Below, piece by piece: positions 25,450 to 34,134 of a stretch of 64,000 bases of DNA. The notes beneath the pieces are model-generated. The model did no database searches. It was not told the DNA's origin and saw only the letters and a list, made by a program, of their open reading frames with translations. The stretch is taken from assembly GCF_000304315.1 (NCBI RefSeq), contig NC_018485.1, forward strand, positions 466,501 to 530,500. Reading direction: 5' to 3'. A program made the position numbers and the translations under genes. This stretch comes from Methylocystis sp. SC2 (GTDB taxonomy: Bacteria > Pseudomonadota > Alphaproteobacteria > Rhizobiales > Beijerinckiaceae). Each line of letters starts with the position of its first letter. The first letter of the stretch is position 1.

Positions 25450-27672
25450 TCACTTGCTCGAAAGATTCCATACCGAAGACCAGTTATCCTGCGACCCTTC
25501 CCTGGCGAGACCGCGATACCGCTGCTCCAAGACGACATAGAGCGCGGGCCAGGGCTCGGGAACCGATCGGGCCAACGCCGAGGCGCCCTCGGCGGCGGCC
25601 TCGAATCGGCCCGACTCATATTCCTTGCGCATGAGGTCGTGCGACTTGCGCCAGCGCACATACGAGTCCGAGACCGCCGCCTCGCTGTCGCCGGCCAGCG
25701 CGAAAACCCTTGTCGGTTCGCTCTTTCCGACGACGCGGACACGGCCAAGATCGATCCAGGCGAAGTCGGGCGCGGCGTCGCGCACCGCCCCAGAGGCGAC
25801 AATGTCCGTCTGAAAGGCCTTGCTCGCCCCTTCGAGCCGCGACGCGAGATTCACCGTGTCACCGAGAATCGAATAGTCGAAGCGGCGAATCGACCCCATG
25901 TTGCCGACGCTGCAAGGGCCAAGATTGAGGCCAAGCCCCATCGCCGCCGGCTGCGCATCATTGCCCGACGACGCAGCGGCCGCGGCGCGCCTATTGTTGA
26001 GGGCGGCGAGAGCCTCGCGCATCCTCAGGGCGGCCCGAACGGCCTTGCGCGGATGGCCGTCGATATCGAGCGGCGCGTTCCAGAAGGCGAGCACCGCGTC
26101 GCCCATATATTTGTCGATCGTGCCCTCCTCTTCGAGGATGGCGTCGGTCATCGGGGTCAAATATTCGTTCATGAACTGCGTGAGTTCGCGTGCGCTCATG
26201 CCTTCCGAAATCCCCGAGAAATTGCGCAGATCGGAAAACAGCACGGTCAATTCGCGCGTCTCGCCGCCCAGCACCAGCCGCTCCGGATGTTCGGCGAGGC
26301 GATCAACGACGGCCGGGGCGACGAATTTGCCGAAGGCCTGACGCACGTGGCGGCGCGCGGATGTTTCGGCCCGCCAGAGCGTCACCGCGCCGAAGAGATA
26401 GCCGCCAATGATCGCGAGGCTCGGATAGGACGGATCGAGCAGCACGCCGCGGCGATCGAACAGATAAAAGGCGCCGGCGAACAGACCTGCGACGGCGAGC
26501 GGCGCGGCCGCCGCCGAGACCAGCGGCGGCGCGACGAAGAGCAGGCTCATGATCAGCAAAAACGAGAACGCGGCGACGACGAACTCCAGTCCGGGCGCCC
26601 AGTCCGGGCGCGCGAGCAGCGAGCCGGAGGCGATCGATTCGACGATCTGCGCATGCACGTCGACGCCGGGAACGACCGGCTCCAGAGGCGTCGCGCGGAC
26701 GTCGCCGAGACCCGTCGCCAACGCGCCCACGAAGATGATGCGCCCCTCGATTTCATCGCGCGCGACACGGCCCTCGAGCACGTCCTTCGCCGAAATGTCT
26801 CGCGCTGCGTCGCCGTGCGAATAGCGTGGCCGGACTTCAGCGTTCGGGCCGGTCGCAATTTCGAAGGCGCCGACCTTGATCGCATTGACGCCCGTCTGCT
26901 TGCCGAACGCCGTTTGTCCGCTGGCGTTTGAAGACCGAATGATGATGGCCGGCTCGCCCTGGGCGACGCGCAGGGCTTCGAGCGCCAGGGAGGGCATGAG
27001 AACGTCGCCGGCGCGCGTCACCAGCGGCACCCGACGGACGATCTGGTCGTGATCGGGCAGCCAGTTTGTCGCGCCCAGCCCTTGCGCCGCTTCCGCAAGC
27101 TTGCGTTCCGGGCCGACCGCGCCGGCGAAGGCGGCGAGGAAGGGCGCCGGATCGTCGCCGGCGGTGACCAGCCCCGACTTCGCCGGCAGCGGCGCGGACA
27201 CCGCGTCGGTCAGCGTGACTCCGAGCGTCGCGGGCGCCTTCGAGAGCGCCTGCGCCAAGATTTGATCGCCGCTCGGCGTTTTCGCGATCAGCTTCGCCAC
27301 CTCGGCGCGGGCCCGCGGGTCAGGAATCGCCTCGATGAGCTGGGACGCGCCGGCGCGATCCGCCTCCGCGAAGATAAAGTCGAATGCGATGGACGCAGCG
27401 CCGAGTGCGCGCAGTCGGTCAAGGAGTTCGGCGAGCCGGGCGCGCGGCCAAGGCCATTGCCCATAGGCGCTGAGACTTTTCTCGTCGACGCCGACGACCC
27501 GCGTCGGCGCCTCGGGATCATAGGCGCGCGGAGCCAGACGCTGGAAGGTGTCGAAGACAAAGTTGCGAAGATCGTCGAGCGCCCGGGGCTGAATGACGCC
27601 CCAGGGAAAAATGAGAGCCGCAGCGGCGACGAGCGCGAGAAGGTAGGCGCGGCGCCGCTTCAACATCTCCAC
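25450..27672 (-). CDS. CHASE2-domain adenylate cyclase
   Basis: This 740-residue membrane signalling enzyme has one N-terminal helix (RRRAYLLALVAAAALIFPWG) and a periplasmic CHASE2 sensor (TRVVGVDEKSLSAYGQWPWPR through PGVDVHAQIVESIASG). Three membrane helices follow near residues 370-440. The class III cyclase domain has metal Asp in LTVLFSDLRNFSGIS, IDKYMGDAVLAFWNAP with the substrate Lys and second metal Asp, and DYSILGDTVNLASRLEG. These residues fit ATP and predict an active enzyme. It is the last gene of a set with FecR and TPR/barrel genes. A Crp-family regulator upstream could be the cAMP receptor. Confidence 0.92.
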   Translation of the reverse strand: MEMLKRRRAYLLALVAAAALIFPWGVIQPRALDDLRNFVFDTFQRLAPRAYDPEAPTRVVGVDEKSLSAYGQWPWPRARLAELLDRLRALGAASIAFDFIFAEADRAGASQLIEAIPDPRARAEVAKLIAKTPSGDQILAQALSKAPATLGVTLTDAVSAPLPAKSGLVTAGDDPAPFLAAFAGAVGPERKLAEAAQGLGATNWLPDHDQIVRRVPLVTRAGDVLMPSLALEALRVAQGEPAIIIRSSNASGQTAFGKQTGVNAIKVGAFEIATGPNAEVRPRYSHGDAARDISAKDVLEGRVARDEIEGRIIFVGALATGLGDVRATPLEPVVPGVDVHAQIVESIASGSLLARPDWAPGLEFVVAAFSFLLIMSLLFVAPPLVSAAAAPLAVAGLFAGAFYLFDRRGVLLDPSYPSLAIIGGYLFGAVTLWRAETSARRHVRQAFGKFVAPAVVDRLAEHPERLVLGGETRELTVLFSDLRNFSGISEGMSARELTQFMNEYLTPMTDAILEEEGTIDKYMGDAVLAFWNAPLDIDGHPRKAVRAALRMREALAALNNRRAAAAASSGNDAQPAAMGLGLNLGPCSVGNMGSIRRFDYSILGDTVNLASRLEGASKAFQTDIVASGAVRDAAPDFAWIDLGRVRVVGKSEPTRVFALAGDSEAAVSDSYVRWRKSHDLMRKEYESGRFEAAAEGASALARSVPEPWPALYVVLEQRYRGLAREGSQDNWSSVWNLSSK

Positions 27673-27730
27673 CTCGCATGACGGTCACGCCGCCACCGTG
27701 GCGATCGGCGAGGCGGGCGCCGCCGCAGAA

Positions 27731-29095
27731 CTAGTCGCCCGGACCGTCAATCGCAACAGGCCCGCCTCCGTGGCTGCTTCCATGACCGCCGCTTCCATGA
27801 CCGCCGCCGCCGCTTCCGTGACTCCCTTGGCCGCCGCCGTTGCCGTGGCCGCCCCCCGAGCCGCCGTTCCCGAACAGGCCTCCACCGCCGCCTTCGCTTC
27901 CGCCGCCGTACTGGCCGCCGCCGCCCTGGCCTTCGCCGCCTTCATAGCCGCCGCCATGGCTTCCTTCGCCGTGGCCGCCTTGGCCATGACCGCCTTCGCC
28001 ATGACCGCCACCGTTCCCGCCGCCATAACCACCGCCGTGGCCGCCCTCGCCGCCGTGACCGCCCTCGCCGTGGCCGCCATGACCGCCACCGTATCCGCCG
28101 CCATAACCACCGCCGTGGCCGCCCTCGCCGTGACCGCCTTCTCCGTGGCCGCCCTCGCCGCCGTGGCCGCCCTCGCCATGACCGCCGTGACCCCCGTGGC
28201 CGCCGTGACCCCCGTGGCCGCCCTCGCCGCCTTCATGACCGCCGTGATCATGTCCGCCGTGGCCGCCGTGATCATGATCGTGGTGGCCGTCATTTCCGCT
28301 CTGGCGCGCCGGCGTCGGCAGCGGAGCGGGCTGATTGTCGACATTGGCGCGGCTCTGCACCAGCGCATTGCCAAACCAAACCGGGCCCAGCGCGTCGAGT
28401 CCCGGCGGACTGACGACGTCCGGCGGACGATCGTTGCCGAGCGCAAGATTCGCCTCTTCGTTTGTCGGCGCGCGCCTGGCGCCGCCACGCTGCGTTTTGC
28501 CGCTCTCCAATGCGGCGATGATTTCCGCGATCGTCTCAGGCGGCACGAGGAAAGGCTCCGACACCGGCCCGCCGCTCGGCGCGCAAACGCCATAGCCCGG
28601 ACGCGTGAGCGCCTGGCCGCCAACGTCGATGAAGCCATATTGGTGGACGACGAGCGTGCCGCAGGAGCCGCCGACACGAACCAGCGCCGTCCCGCCGCGC
28701 ACGCCGATCGACGCCGTCGGGGTCCGCAGCCTCGTCCCGCCTTCGTGGCTGACGCCGCCGCCGACAAAGCGCATGACGCCCTTCGCCATCGACACGCCCT
28801 GCTGACCGCCTCCGCCTCGTGAATAGACGAAGTCGTCGACGGTGACGGCGCTGTTGCGTCCGACGGTCATCGTCGATGTGTCGTTAAAGACGATCTGGGC
28901 GCTGCCGTAGGGACTCGTCTCGATGCGTTCGCGCCGCTGCACGCCAAGACCGACCGATAGCGAGCGCTTCGCGGCGCCCGGCGGCGTGCCGTGCGCGCTT
29001 TGATTGACCGCGCCGACGTTGCCGACGTTGTCGGCGAGCGCTGGACCTGCGACGAGCGCGAGAGCGGTTGTGGCGGCCGCGGAGAACTTTTTCAT
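27731..29095 (-). CDS. FecR-domain secreted protein with His/Gly-rich tail
   Basis: This 454-residue protein has a signal peptide (AAATTALALVAGPALA) and a FecR domain at about residues 45-180: ERIETSPYGSAQIVFND, STMTVGRNSAVTVDDFVY, TPTASIGVRGGTALVRV. From about residue 265 to the end it is built of GGHG, GEGGHG and GGGYGGG repeats rich in histidine, glycine and glutamate. That tail may bind metal or assemble as an extracellular matrix. The FecR domain here is not joined to an anti-sigma region, so it is not the classic FecR regulator. It lies 12 bases from the TPR/barrel gene and 58 from the cyclase gene. Confidence 0.85.
   Translation of the reverse strand: MKKFSAAATTALALVAGPALADNVGNVGAVNQSAHGTPPGAAKRSLSVGLGVQRRERIETSPYGSAQIVFNDTSTMTVGRNSAVTVDDFVYSRGGGGQQGVSMAKGVMRFVGGGVSHEGGTRLRTPTASIGVRGGTALVRVGGSCGTLVVHQYGFIDVGGQALTRPGYGVCAPSGGPVSEPFLVPPETIAEIIAALESGKTQRGGARRAPTNEEANLALGNDRPPDVVSPPGLDALGPVWFGNALVQSRANVDNQPAPLPTPARQSGNDGHHDHDHGGHGGHDHGGHEGGEGGHGGHGGHGGHGGHGEGGHGGEGGHGEGGHGEGGHGGGYGGGYGGGHGGHGEGGHGGEGGHGGGYGGGNGGGHGEGGHGQGGHGEGSHGGGYEGGEGQGGGGQYGGGSEGGGGGLFGNGGSGGGHGNGGGQGSHGSGGGGHGSGGHGSSHGGGPVAIDGPGD
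27740..28296 (-). repeat. Coding low-complexity repeat (His/Gly/Glu tail)
   Basis: The DNA is made of degenerate repeats of GGCGGCCACGGC-type units in coding phase, with longer repeated blocks such as GGCGAGGGCGGCCACGGC. Codons vary at third positions, so the repetition is conserved at protein level and may expand or contract. It is not a CRISPR array: units are directly abutting with no unique spacers. Confidence 0.7.
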
Positions 29096-29107
29096 CTGTC
29101 GTCTCCG

Positions 29108-30466
29108 TCAGAACTTTGCCGTTGGCCCGAAACTGACGGACACATTGTCAGTCTTAAAATTCGGCAGATTTGAATCGTTACGCGCATATTCGACGTTGCC
29201 GGCGAAACCGAAATACGGGGTGATCGGCAGGTCCACCATCAGGCCGCCGATCCAGACGGTGTCTCGACGCGCGACGAAGGAATTGATCACCGGATTGGCG
29301 GCGTCGAAGGCAAGATGCGTAAAGCGGCCATAAGGCGCGAGCGTCCATCGGCGCGGAATGATCGGGAATGGCGGATCGACCTCGAGCCGCAGCATCGCCT
29401 GAACGTCCACCTGATCGGAAGATTGCTGCGGATTGCCCGCAAAGGCGCGCGTATAGGCGACGCGACCTTCAAGCCTCAAGTCGTTGGTCAGTCTGTAGGA
29501 GCTGCTCACGTAACCGGTGACGACGTCGCCGGTCGCCAATGTCGACACCGTCGAATAGGGCGAAAAGCCGGCATAGCCGAGGAAGCCCGGCGTGGGATCG
29601 ACCCAGATCGCCCGCCATTCGGCGCCGGGCTCGAACCACAGGTCGGGATTGAGTTCCGCGCCGAAGCTCATGCCCGCGCCGCCGGCGTTCAGATAATTGC
29701 TGCCGCCGAGCAGCGCCACCGCGCCGGTCAGGTAGGGCTTGATCGAGAGGCCCGGATAAAGATCGGGCGCGATATGGATGCGCGGCCCGATGGAGCCGGC
29801 GAACAGCGCGACGCTATATTGCGGCAGGCGAAACTGTTCGGTGGCGTAGCCCGTCACGCGCGTCTCGAGCTGGTCGCCGCGCCCATTCTGAAAATCCAGA
29901 TCATGCGCGGCCTGCACCAATTGGAAGCTGTTGATGTCGCCCTTGCGCGAGGCGGCCGACGCGACGCCGACGCCGCCGACCTGGAAGAGATTATTGGTCG
30001 GGAAGAAATTGGCGTTCGATTGCCCCCGCAGGCCGACGTGCATCCGCAGATAAAGCCTGTTGGCTTGCGTGCGCTTCTCGATATCGGGCAGCTGCGCTTC
30101 GACCTGAGCCACCTGAACCGGATCGAGGCCGCCTTCGGCGAGCGCTTTGCGCAAATGCTGCGCCGAGAGTTCATAGGCGCCGAGCCGCGCATAAAGGAAA
30201 CCAAGCTCCTTTCGGGCGCGGGACAAATTGGGGTTGAACATCAGCAAGCGCTCAAGCGCGCCGATTCCCGCTTCATAGTCGCGCAGCTCCGTCGACAGCA
30301 GGACGTAGCGATAGGTCGCGTCATAGTCGGTGGGATTATGCTGAATATAGGCGGCGAGGCGCAGCTGTTCGGCGCGCGGATCCTCCTGCGCCAGAGCCGG
30401 ACTGAAAAGTGCGAATGCGGCAAACAATGCGCCCAAAAGCCTCGGCGCCGCTCTATATGCGAACAT
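29108..30466 (-). CDS. TPR plus outer-membrane beta-barrel protein
   Basis: This 452-residue exported protein has a signal peptide (LLGALFAAFALFSPALAQ). TPR-like helices cover residues 30-130 (YDATYRYVLLSTELRDYEAG, PNLSRARKELGFLYARLGAY, ELSAQHLRKALAEGG). The remainder has alternating-hydrophobicity strands and ends in Phe (VSFGPTAKF), as outer-membrane barrels do. TPR followed by barrel is also the layout of Slam surface-lipoprotein modifiers and related translocons. The start at 30466 follows a GGGGG-rich stretch. It heads the FecR/cyclase set and could export or display the FecR protein; that is inference. Confidence 0.75.
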   Translation of the reverse strand: MFAYRAAPRLLGALFAAFALFSPALAQEDPRAEQLRLAAYIQHNPTDYDATYRYVLLSTELRDYEAGIGALERLLMFNPNLSRARKELGFLYARLGAYELSAQHLRKALAEGGLDPVQVAQVEAQLPDIEKRTQANRLYLRMHVGLRGQSNANFFPTNNLFQVGGVGVASAASRKGDINSFQLVQAAHDLDFQNGRGDQLETRVTGYATEQFRLPQYSVALFAGSIGPRIHIAPDLYPGLSIKPYLTGAVALLGGSNYLNAGGAGMSFGAELNPDLWFEPGAEWRAIWVDPTPGFLGYAGFSPYSTVSTLATGDVVTGYVSSSYRLTNDLRLEGRVAYTRAFAGNPQQSSDQVDVQAMLRLEVDPPFPIIPRRWTLAPYGRFTHLAFDAANPVINSFVARRDTVWIGGLMVDLPITPYFGFAGNVEYARNDSNLPNFKTDNVSVSFGPTAKF

Positions 30467-30731
30467 AAATGGCAAGCCCCCGTAAAAAATCGGAAAACGG
30501 CGATCGAAGCCCTGACCGTCAGTTGAACCGGAAGCTGACTCATGTCGCCTGGAGTAGCAAGCGAGCGACGCACGACGCGGCGAAGAGAACGAAGCGACGG
30601 CGCGATGCGTCTGCTGCAAATTAACGCTATGCGGCAATGGCTTATGGGCGTTTCCGCCCATTCTTGGCGTGCGAACGGCGGACACAACAAATTCTCGGGT
30701 GTTGCCTTGAAACCACAGGCGCGGCGCGCGG

Positions 30732-31133
30732 CTAGCGCCGGCGCCCGCCATCGAAGAGCGAGATGACTTCGCCGCTTTCGGTCGACGACTGCTCGGCGAC
30801 CGGCGACGGAATGACGCCCCTGCGCCAGCGCGCCGAGAACGCGCGGCGGCGCGGACGCGCGATCGCGCGTGAATCGTCGCAGGACGCGCCCGGCGCGAGG
30901 AGCCAGCGCAGCACGATCAGCAAGTCGGCGGCGCGGCGCGACGCGCCGATCTCCACCGCGTTGCGGATGTCGGCGACGACTCGCCCGCGCGCGGCGTCGA
31001 GCGACACGGCCCGGCGGTATCGCGCCAGCATGCGATGGTGCTTGTCGCTGGGGCTTACGCCCAGGATGAGTTCATGACCGCGCAGACCCGCCACTTCGGC
31101 GCAACGCTCGATCGGCGTCAATTCGGGAATCAT
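30732..31133 (-). CDS. Hypothetical protein downstream of Crp-family gene
   Basis: This 133-residue protein starts MIPELTPIERCAEVAGLRGH. A GGGAGAA ribosome site supports 31133. The first 80 residues are ordered and helical (EVAGLRGHELILGVSPSDKH, RGRVVADIRNAVEIGASRRA, DLLIVLRWLLA), and the rest is basic and probably disordered. No family is recognised. It lies 105 bases behind the Crp-family regulator on the same strand and may be cotranscribed. Confidence 0.5.
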   Translation of the reverse strand: MIPELTPIERCAEVAGLRGHELILGVSPSDKHHRMLARYRRAVSLDAARGRVVADIRNAVEIGASRRAADLLIVLRWLLAPGASCDDSRAIARPRRRAFSARWRRGVIPSPVAEQSSTESGEVISLFDGGRRR

Positions 31134-31238
31134 TCGGGTTCTCCCAGTCGCTTGCTCTGCCGGTCCTTTGCCTTCTGTCGGCAGCATAGCGACGGTAGCG
31201 CGACGTCCCTCATCTGTTTGTGCGAGAACGCACAAGTG

Positions 31239-31928
31239 TCATTCGGCTTCGTTGAGCGCCTCTTGAACCCGCTTCTCCAGGACCGACGGGCGCAACAACA
31301 CGAGACCGCCGCGAATTTTTTCGGCCAGGCCTTCGTCGATCATGGCCGAGAGTTCGCGGCTGACCTGTTCGCGCCGACACCCGATTCGGGCGGCGAGATC
31401 ATGCTGAAACGGCGGCGGCGAGACGATCGACTGCCCCGTCGACCCTTTGCGCGGCGCCGACATGCGCAACAATTCGGAATAGAGCCGATGCTTGAGGTCG
31501 AGCACCGAGCGCTCGAACAGGCGCGTATTCAGCTCCCGCACCCGCGCCGTCAGCAGACGCAACAGCCGTTCGCAGATCTCCGGCTCGCCGAACAGGATTT
31601 CCTTGAAGACCGCCGGCGGCACCAGCAACAGTTCCGCGTTGGTGAGCGCCGTCACATTGGCGGAGCGCTTGGCCCCGTCGACCGCCGCCATCTCGCCGAA
31701 GAATTTGCCCGGTCCGAAATCCCCAAAGATCATCTCCTTGCCGGCGGCGGTTCGTATCAGCACGCGAACGTCGCCGCTGACGATGAAATACACATCCGTC
31801 GAAGGATCGTCGAAGTCGAGGACCAGCTCATGCTCGGCGTAGCGCCTGCGCACGCATTGCCGCGCCAGCTGTTCGCCGCGCGTGGGGTCAAGGCCAACAA
31901 AGAAAGGAATCCCGTCAAATAGGGACAC
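31239..31928 (-). CDS. Crp/Fnr-family transcriptional regulator
   Basis: This 229-residue regulator has an N-terminal cyclic-nucleotide-binding fold (VYFIVSGDVRVLIRTAAGKE, FGPGKFFGEMAAVDGAKRSA) and a C-terminal winged helix (FQHDLAARIGCRREQVSRELS). FGEMAAVDGAKRSA matches the phosphate-binding cassette (FGELAL-x-RSA) that contacts cAMP. There is no N-terminal cysteine set, so it is not an FNR oxygen sensor. Its position upstream of a set ending in an adenylate cyclase gene suggests that it answers cAMP. Confidence 0.88.
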   Translation of the reverse strand: MSLFDGIPFFVGLDPTRGEQLARQCVRRRYAEHELVLDFDDPSTDVYFIVSGDVRVLIRTAAGKEMIFGDFGPGKFFGEMAAVDGAKRSANVTALTNAELLLVPPAVFKEILFGEPEICERLLRLLTARVRELNTRLFERSVLDLKHRLYSELLRMSAPRKGSTGQSIVSPPPFQHDLAARIGCRREQVSRELSAMIDEGLAEKIRGGLVLLRPSVLEKRVQEALNEAE

Positions 31929-32033
31929 ATCGCGCTCCTGGATTGGAAATAGTCCCGATATTGCCGCTAAACGTCGACCTCGTCGAGGCGCAATCTACTG
32001 GCGGATGCGGACTCTTCGGGCGAGAATTGACGA

Positions 32034-32999
32034 ATGCAAGCGTTCCGACTGGCGACCTTTAATCTAGAAAATCTCGATTGGTCGGGGAGCAAACCGGAGG
32101 CGTTTGCGCGCCGAAGCGATGCGTTACGCCCACTGCTGGAGGCGCTCGACGCCGATATATTGTGCCTGCAGGAAATCCATGCGCAGAGGCTTCATAAGCA
32201 CGGCGCGCGGCAATATATCGCGCTCGATCAGTTGCTGGCGACCACCAGATACGCGAACTTTCATCGGGCGACGACCGTCAGGCCGGGCGGCGACGCCCCC
32301 GCCGACGTGCATAATCTCGCAATCCTTTCTCGATGGCCGATGCGCGCGCAGCGTCAGATCCATCACGATATTGTGGCGCGATGGGTCTGGCCCCCGCCGC
32401 GCGACGCCGACGGCTCCCAGCCGGAGCCGGTCGAGATCGCCTGGGACAGGCCCCTGCTCTACGCGGCTGTCGCGCTTCCCACCGGCGGCGCGCTCCATGT
32501 CGTCAATCTGCATCTACGCGCGCCGCGCGCCATTCCGATCGCGACGGCGCGCGGCTTCGGATCGAGCCGCGCGCAAATCGAGGGCCAGTTCGTGGCCGCG
32601 CTCAAGCGCGAAGGGCAAGCGCTGGAGGCCCGGCTGTTCGCCGAGACTCTCTTTGACGCGGAGCCGGAGGCGCGGATCGCGATCGCCGGCGACTTCAACG
32701 CCGACGAGCATGACGCGCCGACCCGACTCTTGCGCGGCGGCGGAGACGAAGCGGCGGAAGGGGACCGGGCCCTCGTCGCCTTGGAGGAGCGCGTCGAGCC
32801 GTCGCGGCGCTTCACTGTGATGCATGCGGGACGTCCGACGCTGATCGACCACCTCCTTGCCTCACGCGCATTGGCGGCCGACTGGCGCAAGACCACGATC
32901 CTGAACGAAGGGCTGCAGGACGAAGTCTACGCGAAAGACCCTGTCGAGGGCTCGCTTCATGCGCCCGTGGTCGCGCAGTTTCAGTTCGTCGCAAAATAG
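32034..32999 (+). CDS. Endonuclease/exonuclease/phosphatase-family hydrolase
   Basis: This 321-residue protein has the EEP-fold order of motifs: RLATFNLENLDW, ILCLQEIHAQ (metal Glu), NLAILSRWPM, VVNLHLRAPR, IAGDFNADEHDAP and TLIDHLLASR (catalytic His). It has no signal peptide, so it probably acts in the cytoplasm on nucleic acid or a phosphoester. The family spans DNases, sphingomyelinases and inositol phosphatases, and nothing here picks one. It is divergent from the Crp-family gene. Confidence 0.85.
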   Translation: MQAFRLATFNLENLDWSGSKPEAFARRSDALRPLLEALDADILCLQEIHAQRLHKHGARQYIALDQLLATTRYANFHRATTVRPGGDAPADVHNLAILSRWPMRAQRQIHHDIVARWVWPPPRDADGSQPEPVEIAWDRPLLYAAVALPTGGALHVVNLHLRAPRAIPIATARGFGSSRAQIEGQFVAALKREGQALEARLFAETLFDAEPEARIAIAGDFNADEHDAPTRLLRGGGDEAAEGDRALVALEERVEPSRRFTVMHAGRPTLIDHLLASRALAADWRKTTILNEGLQDEVYAKDPVEGSLHAPVVAQFQFVAK

Positions 33000-33046
33000 A
33001 CCGCGGCGCCGCGGTGAACCCGAGCGCGCCGCTCAAGCGTAAACCG

Positions 33047-33367
33047 TCACACGGAGGCGAACGCTTTCAACTGTTCGGCCAGGGCGCGCGCTTCGCTCCA
33101 GTCCAGTTTGACGTCTCCGTGACCTTCGGAGGAGAGGACAACGCCGCTCTCTTCGACTCTCGCGTCGAAGTCATGATCGCTGGCGATGGGGCTCATATAG
33201 ATCTGCTGTTCGCCGCGCTCGCCCGTCGCGACGGAGTCGAGGGCCCGCGAAAGGATCGCCGCCTCTTCTTTGGTGAAGCGCCGCAGGGGGTGACCGGGAA
33301 GACGGAGCGTCGCCAATGCGACAAACGATCGATGCGTCGAGGCGACAAGTTCGAAGCGCTGAGACAT
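33047..33367 (-). CDS. Hypothetical protein
   Basis: This 106-residue soluble protein begins MSQRFELVASTHRSFVALAT. It contains a helical region (RFTKEEAAILSRALDSVATG) and ends LDWSEARALAEQLKAFASV. Charge distribution and codon pattern look like those of a real gene. No family is recognised. It is convergent with the EEP hydrolase gene, 47 bases from its stop. Confidence 0.5.
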   Translation of the reverse strand: MSQRFELVASTHRSFVALATLRLPGHPLRRFTKEEAAILSRALDSVATGERGEQQIYMSPIASDHDFDARVEESGVVLSSEGHGDVKLDWSEARALAEQLKAFASV

Positions 33368-33636
33368 TTTCGGGACCCACGGCAGTTCGACACGGCAGGC
33401 GACGGGATTTTGCTCGGTCGCGGGCGCCTCTCTTGGACGACAACGACCATCTGACGCGCGCCTGCGCCACGAGGCGCATCAAATTTCATGCCTGCGAATG
33501 GCCAAGGGCTTCGCTTCGAGTGAGATGACGCTTGGTGAATCGCTGCGTTTCGACGTAGCTTAAGCTCGCGTCATGAGTGTGCAATTTGGACACCATAGAG
33601 CTTCTTTAGCGTTGCTCCTGCAACCGAGAGAAAAAT

Positions 33637-34005
33637 ATGACTGACGAGCGGCTCTTCGCGCGGCATTCGCCCGGGCTGACATTCTGTCCGTCGCGCCCGA
33701 GCGCTGAAGCGCCCGAGAGCATGTCCGCTCACATTCGCCCTGGAGCGCGACAGAAGCCTGGTTCAATGGCGGAGTCAGGACCTTGTCGGCGGGAGCGCCG
33801 CTCTATTTATACGCTCCATACAGGCGCGGCGGCGCGCATAGCGTCGATCCGCGCCGAATTCGATGCGAGCCTTCGGGCGCGCAACGCCGCGTGGGGCGTC
33901 CGCGATCTGGAAAATGTCGCGGACGGCGCGCGCGAAAGATTTGGAGAGCCTCAAATCGTGGACATGCCCGCCCATAATCTCAGCGTCGTCTTTCGCCGCA
34001 TGTGA
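33637..34005 (+). pseudogene. Remnant of a DUF938 methyltransferase-like gene
   Basis: Fragments of DUF938 appear in two frames. The frame starting at 33637 ends RAEFDASLRARNAAWGVRDL followed later by IVDMPAHNLSVVFRR, the normal C-terminus. The middle (SPWSATEAWFNGGVRTLSAG, then PLYLYAPYRRGGAHS) is read in another frame at about 33729-33842. A short N-terminal piece, ERLFARHS, may correspond to the family start. The SAM-binding core is missing. At least two frame changes plus an internal deletion make this a decayed gene. DUF938 proteins are about 200 residues, whereas this open frame is 122. Confidence 0.75.
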
Positions 34006-34134
34006 GACGTCGATGCACAACCGCCTTCGACGGTCACTACCGAATCCCCGAAGATGACATGAGCGCAGCCATCCCGATGGAACCCGCGAGCGGGTCCCCT
34101 CGGTAGGTATAGGAACCCCACCTGGAGAAAGACC

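Noticed and set aside
25639..26931. Large plus-strand frame within the cyclase gene
   Set aside because: Antisense of a clear CHASE2 cyclase; the product is Arg-rich without motifs.
27740..28296. CRISPR-like tandem repeat
   Set aside because: Units abut without unique spacers and keep coding phase for a His/Gly-rich protein; no cas genes are present.
27698..28822. Long plus-strand Ala/Val-rich frame
   Set aside because: It is antisense to the Gly/His repeats of the FecR protein (GCC/GTG codons mirror GGC/CAC). It has no start signal or family similarity.
30542..30731. Possible small gene upstream of the TPR/barrel protein
   Set aside because: The plus-strand frame lacks a start signal and has shadow-like composition; the region more likely holds the promoter of the minus-strand set.
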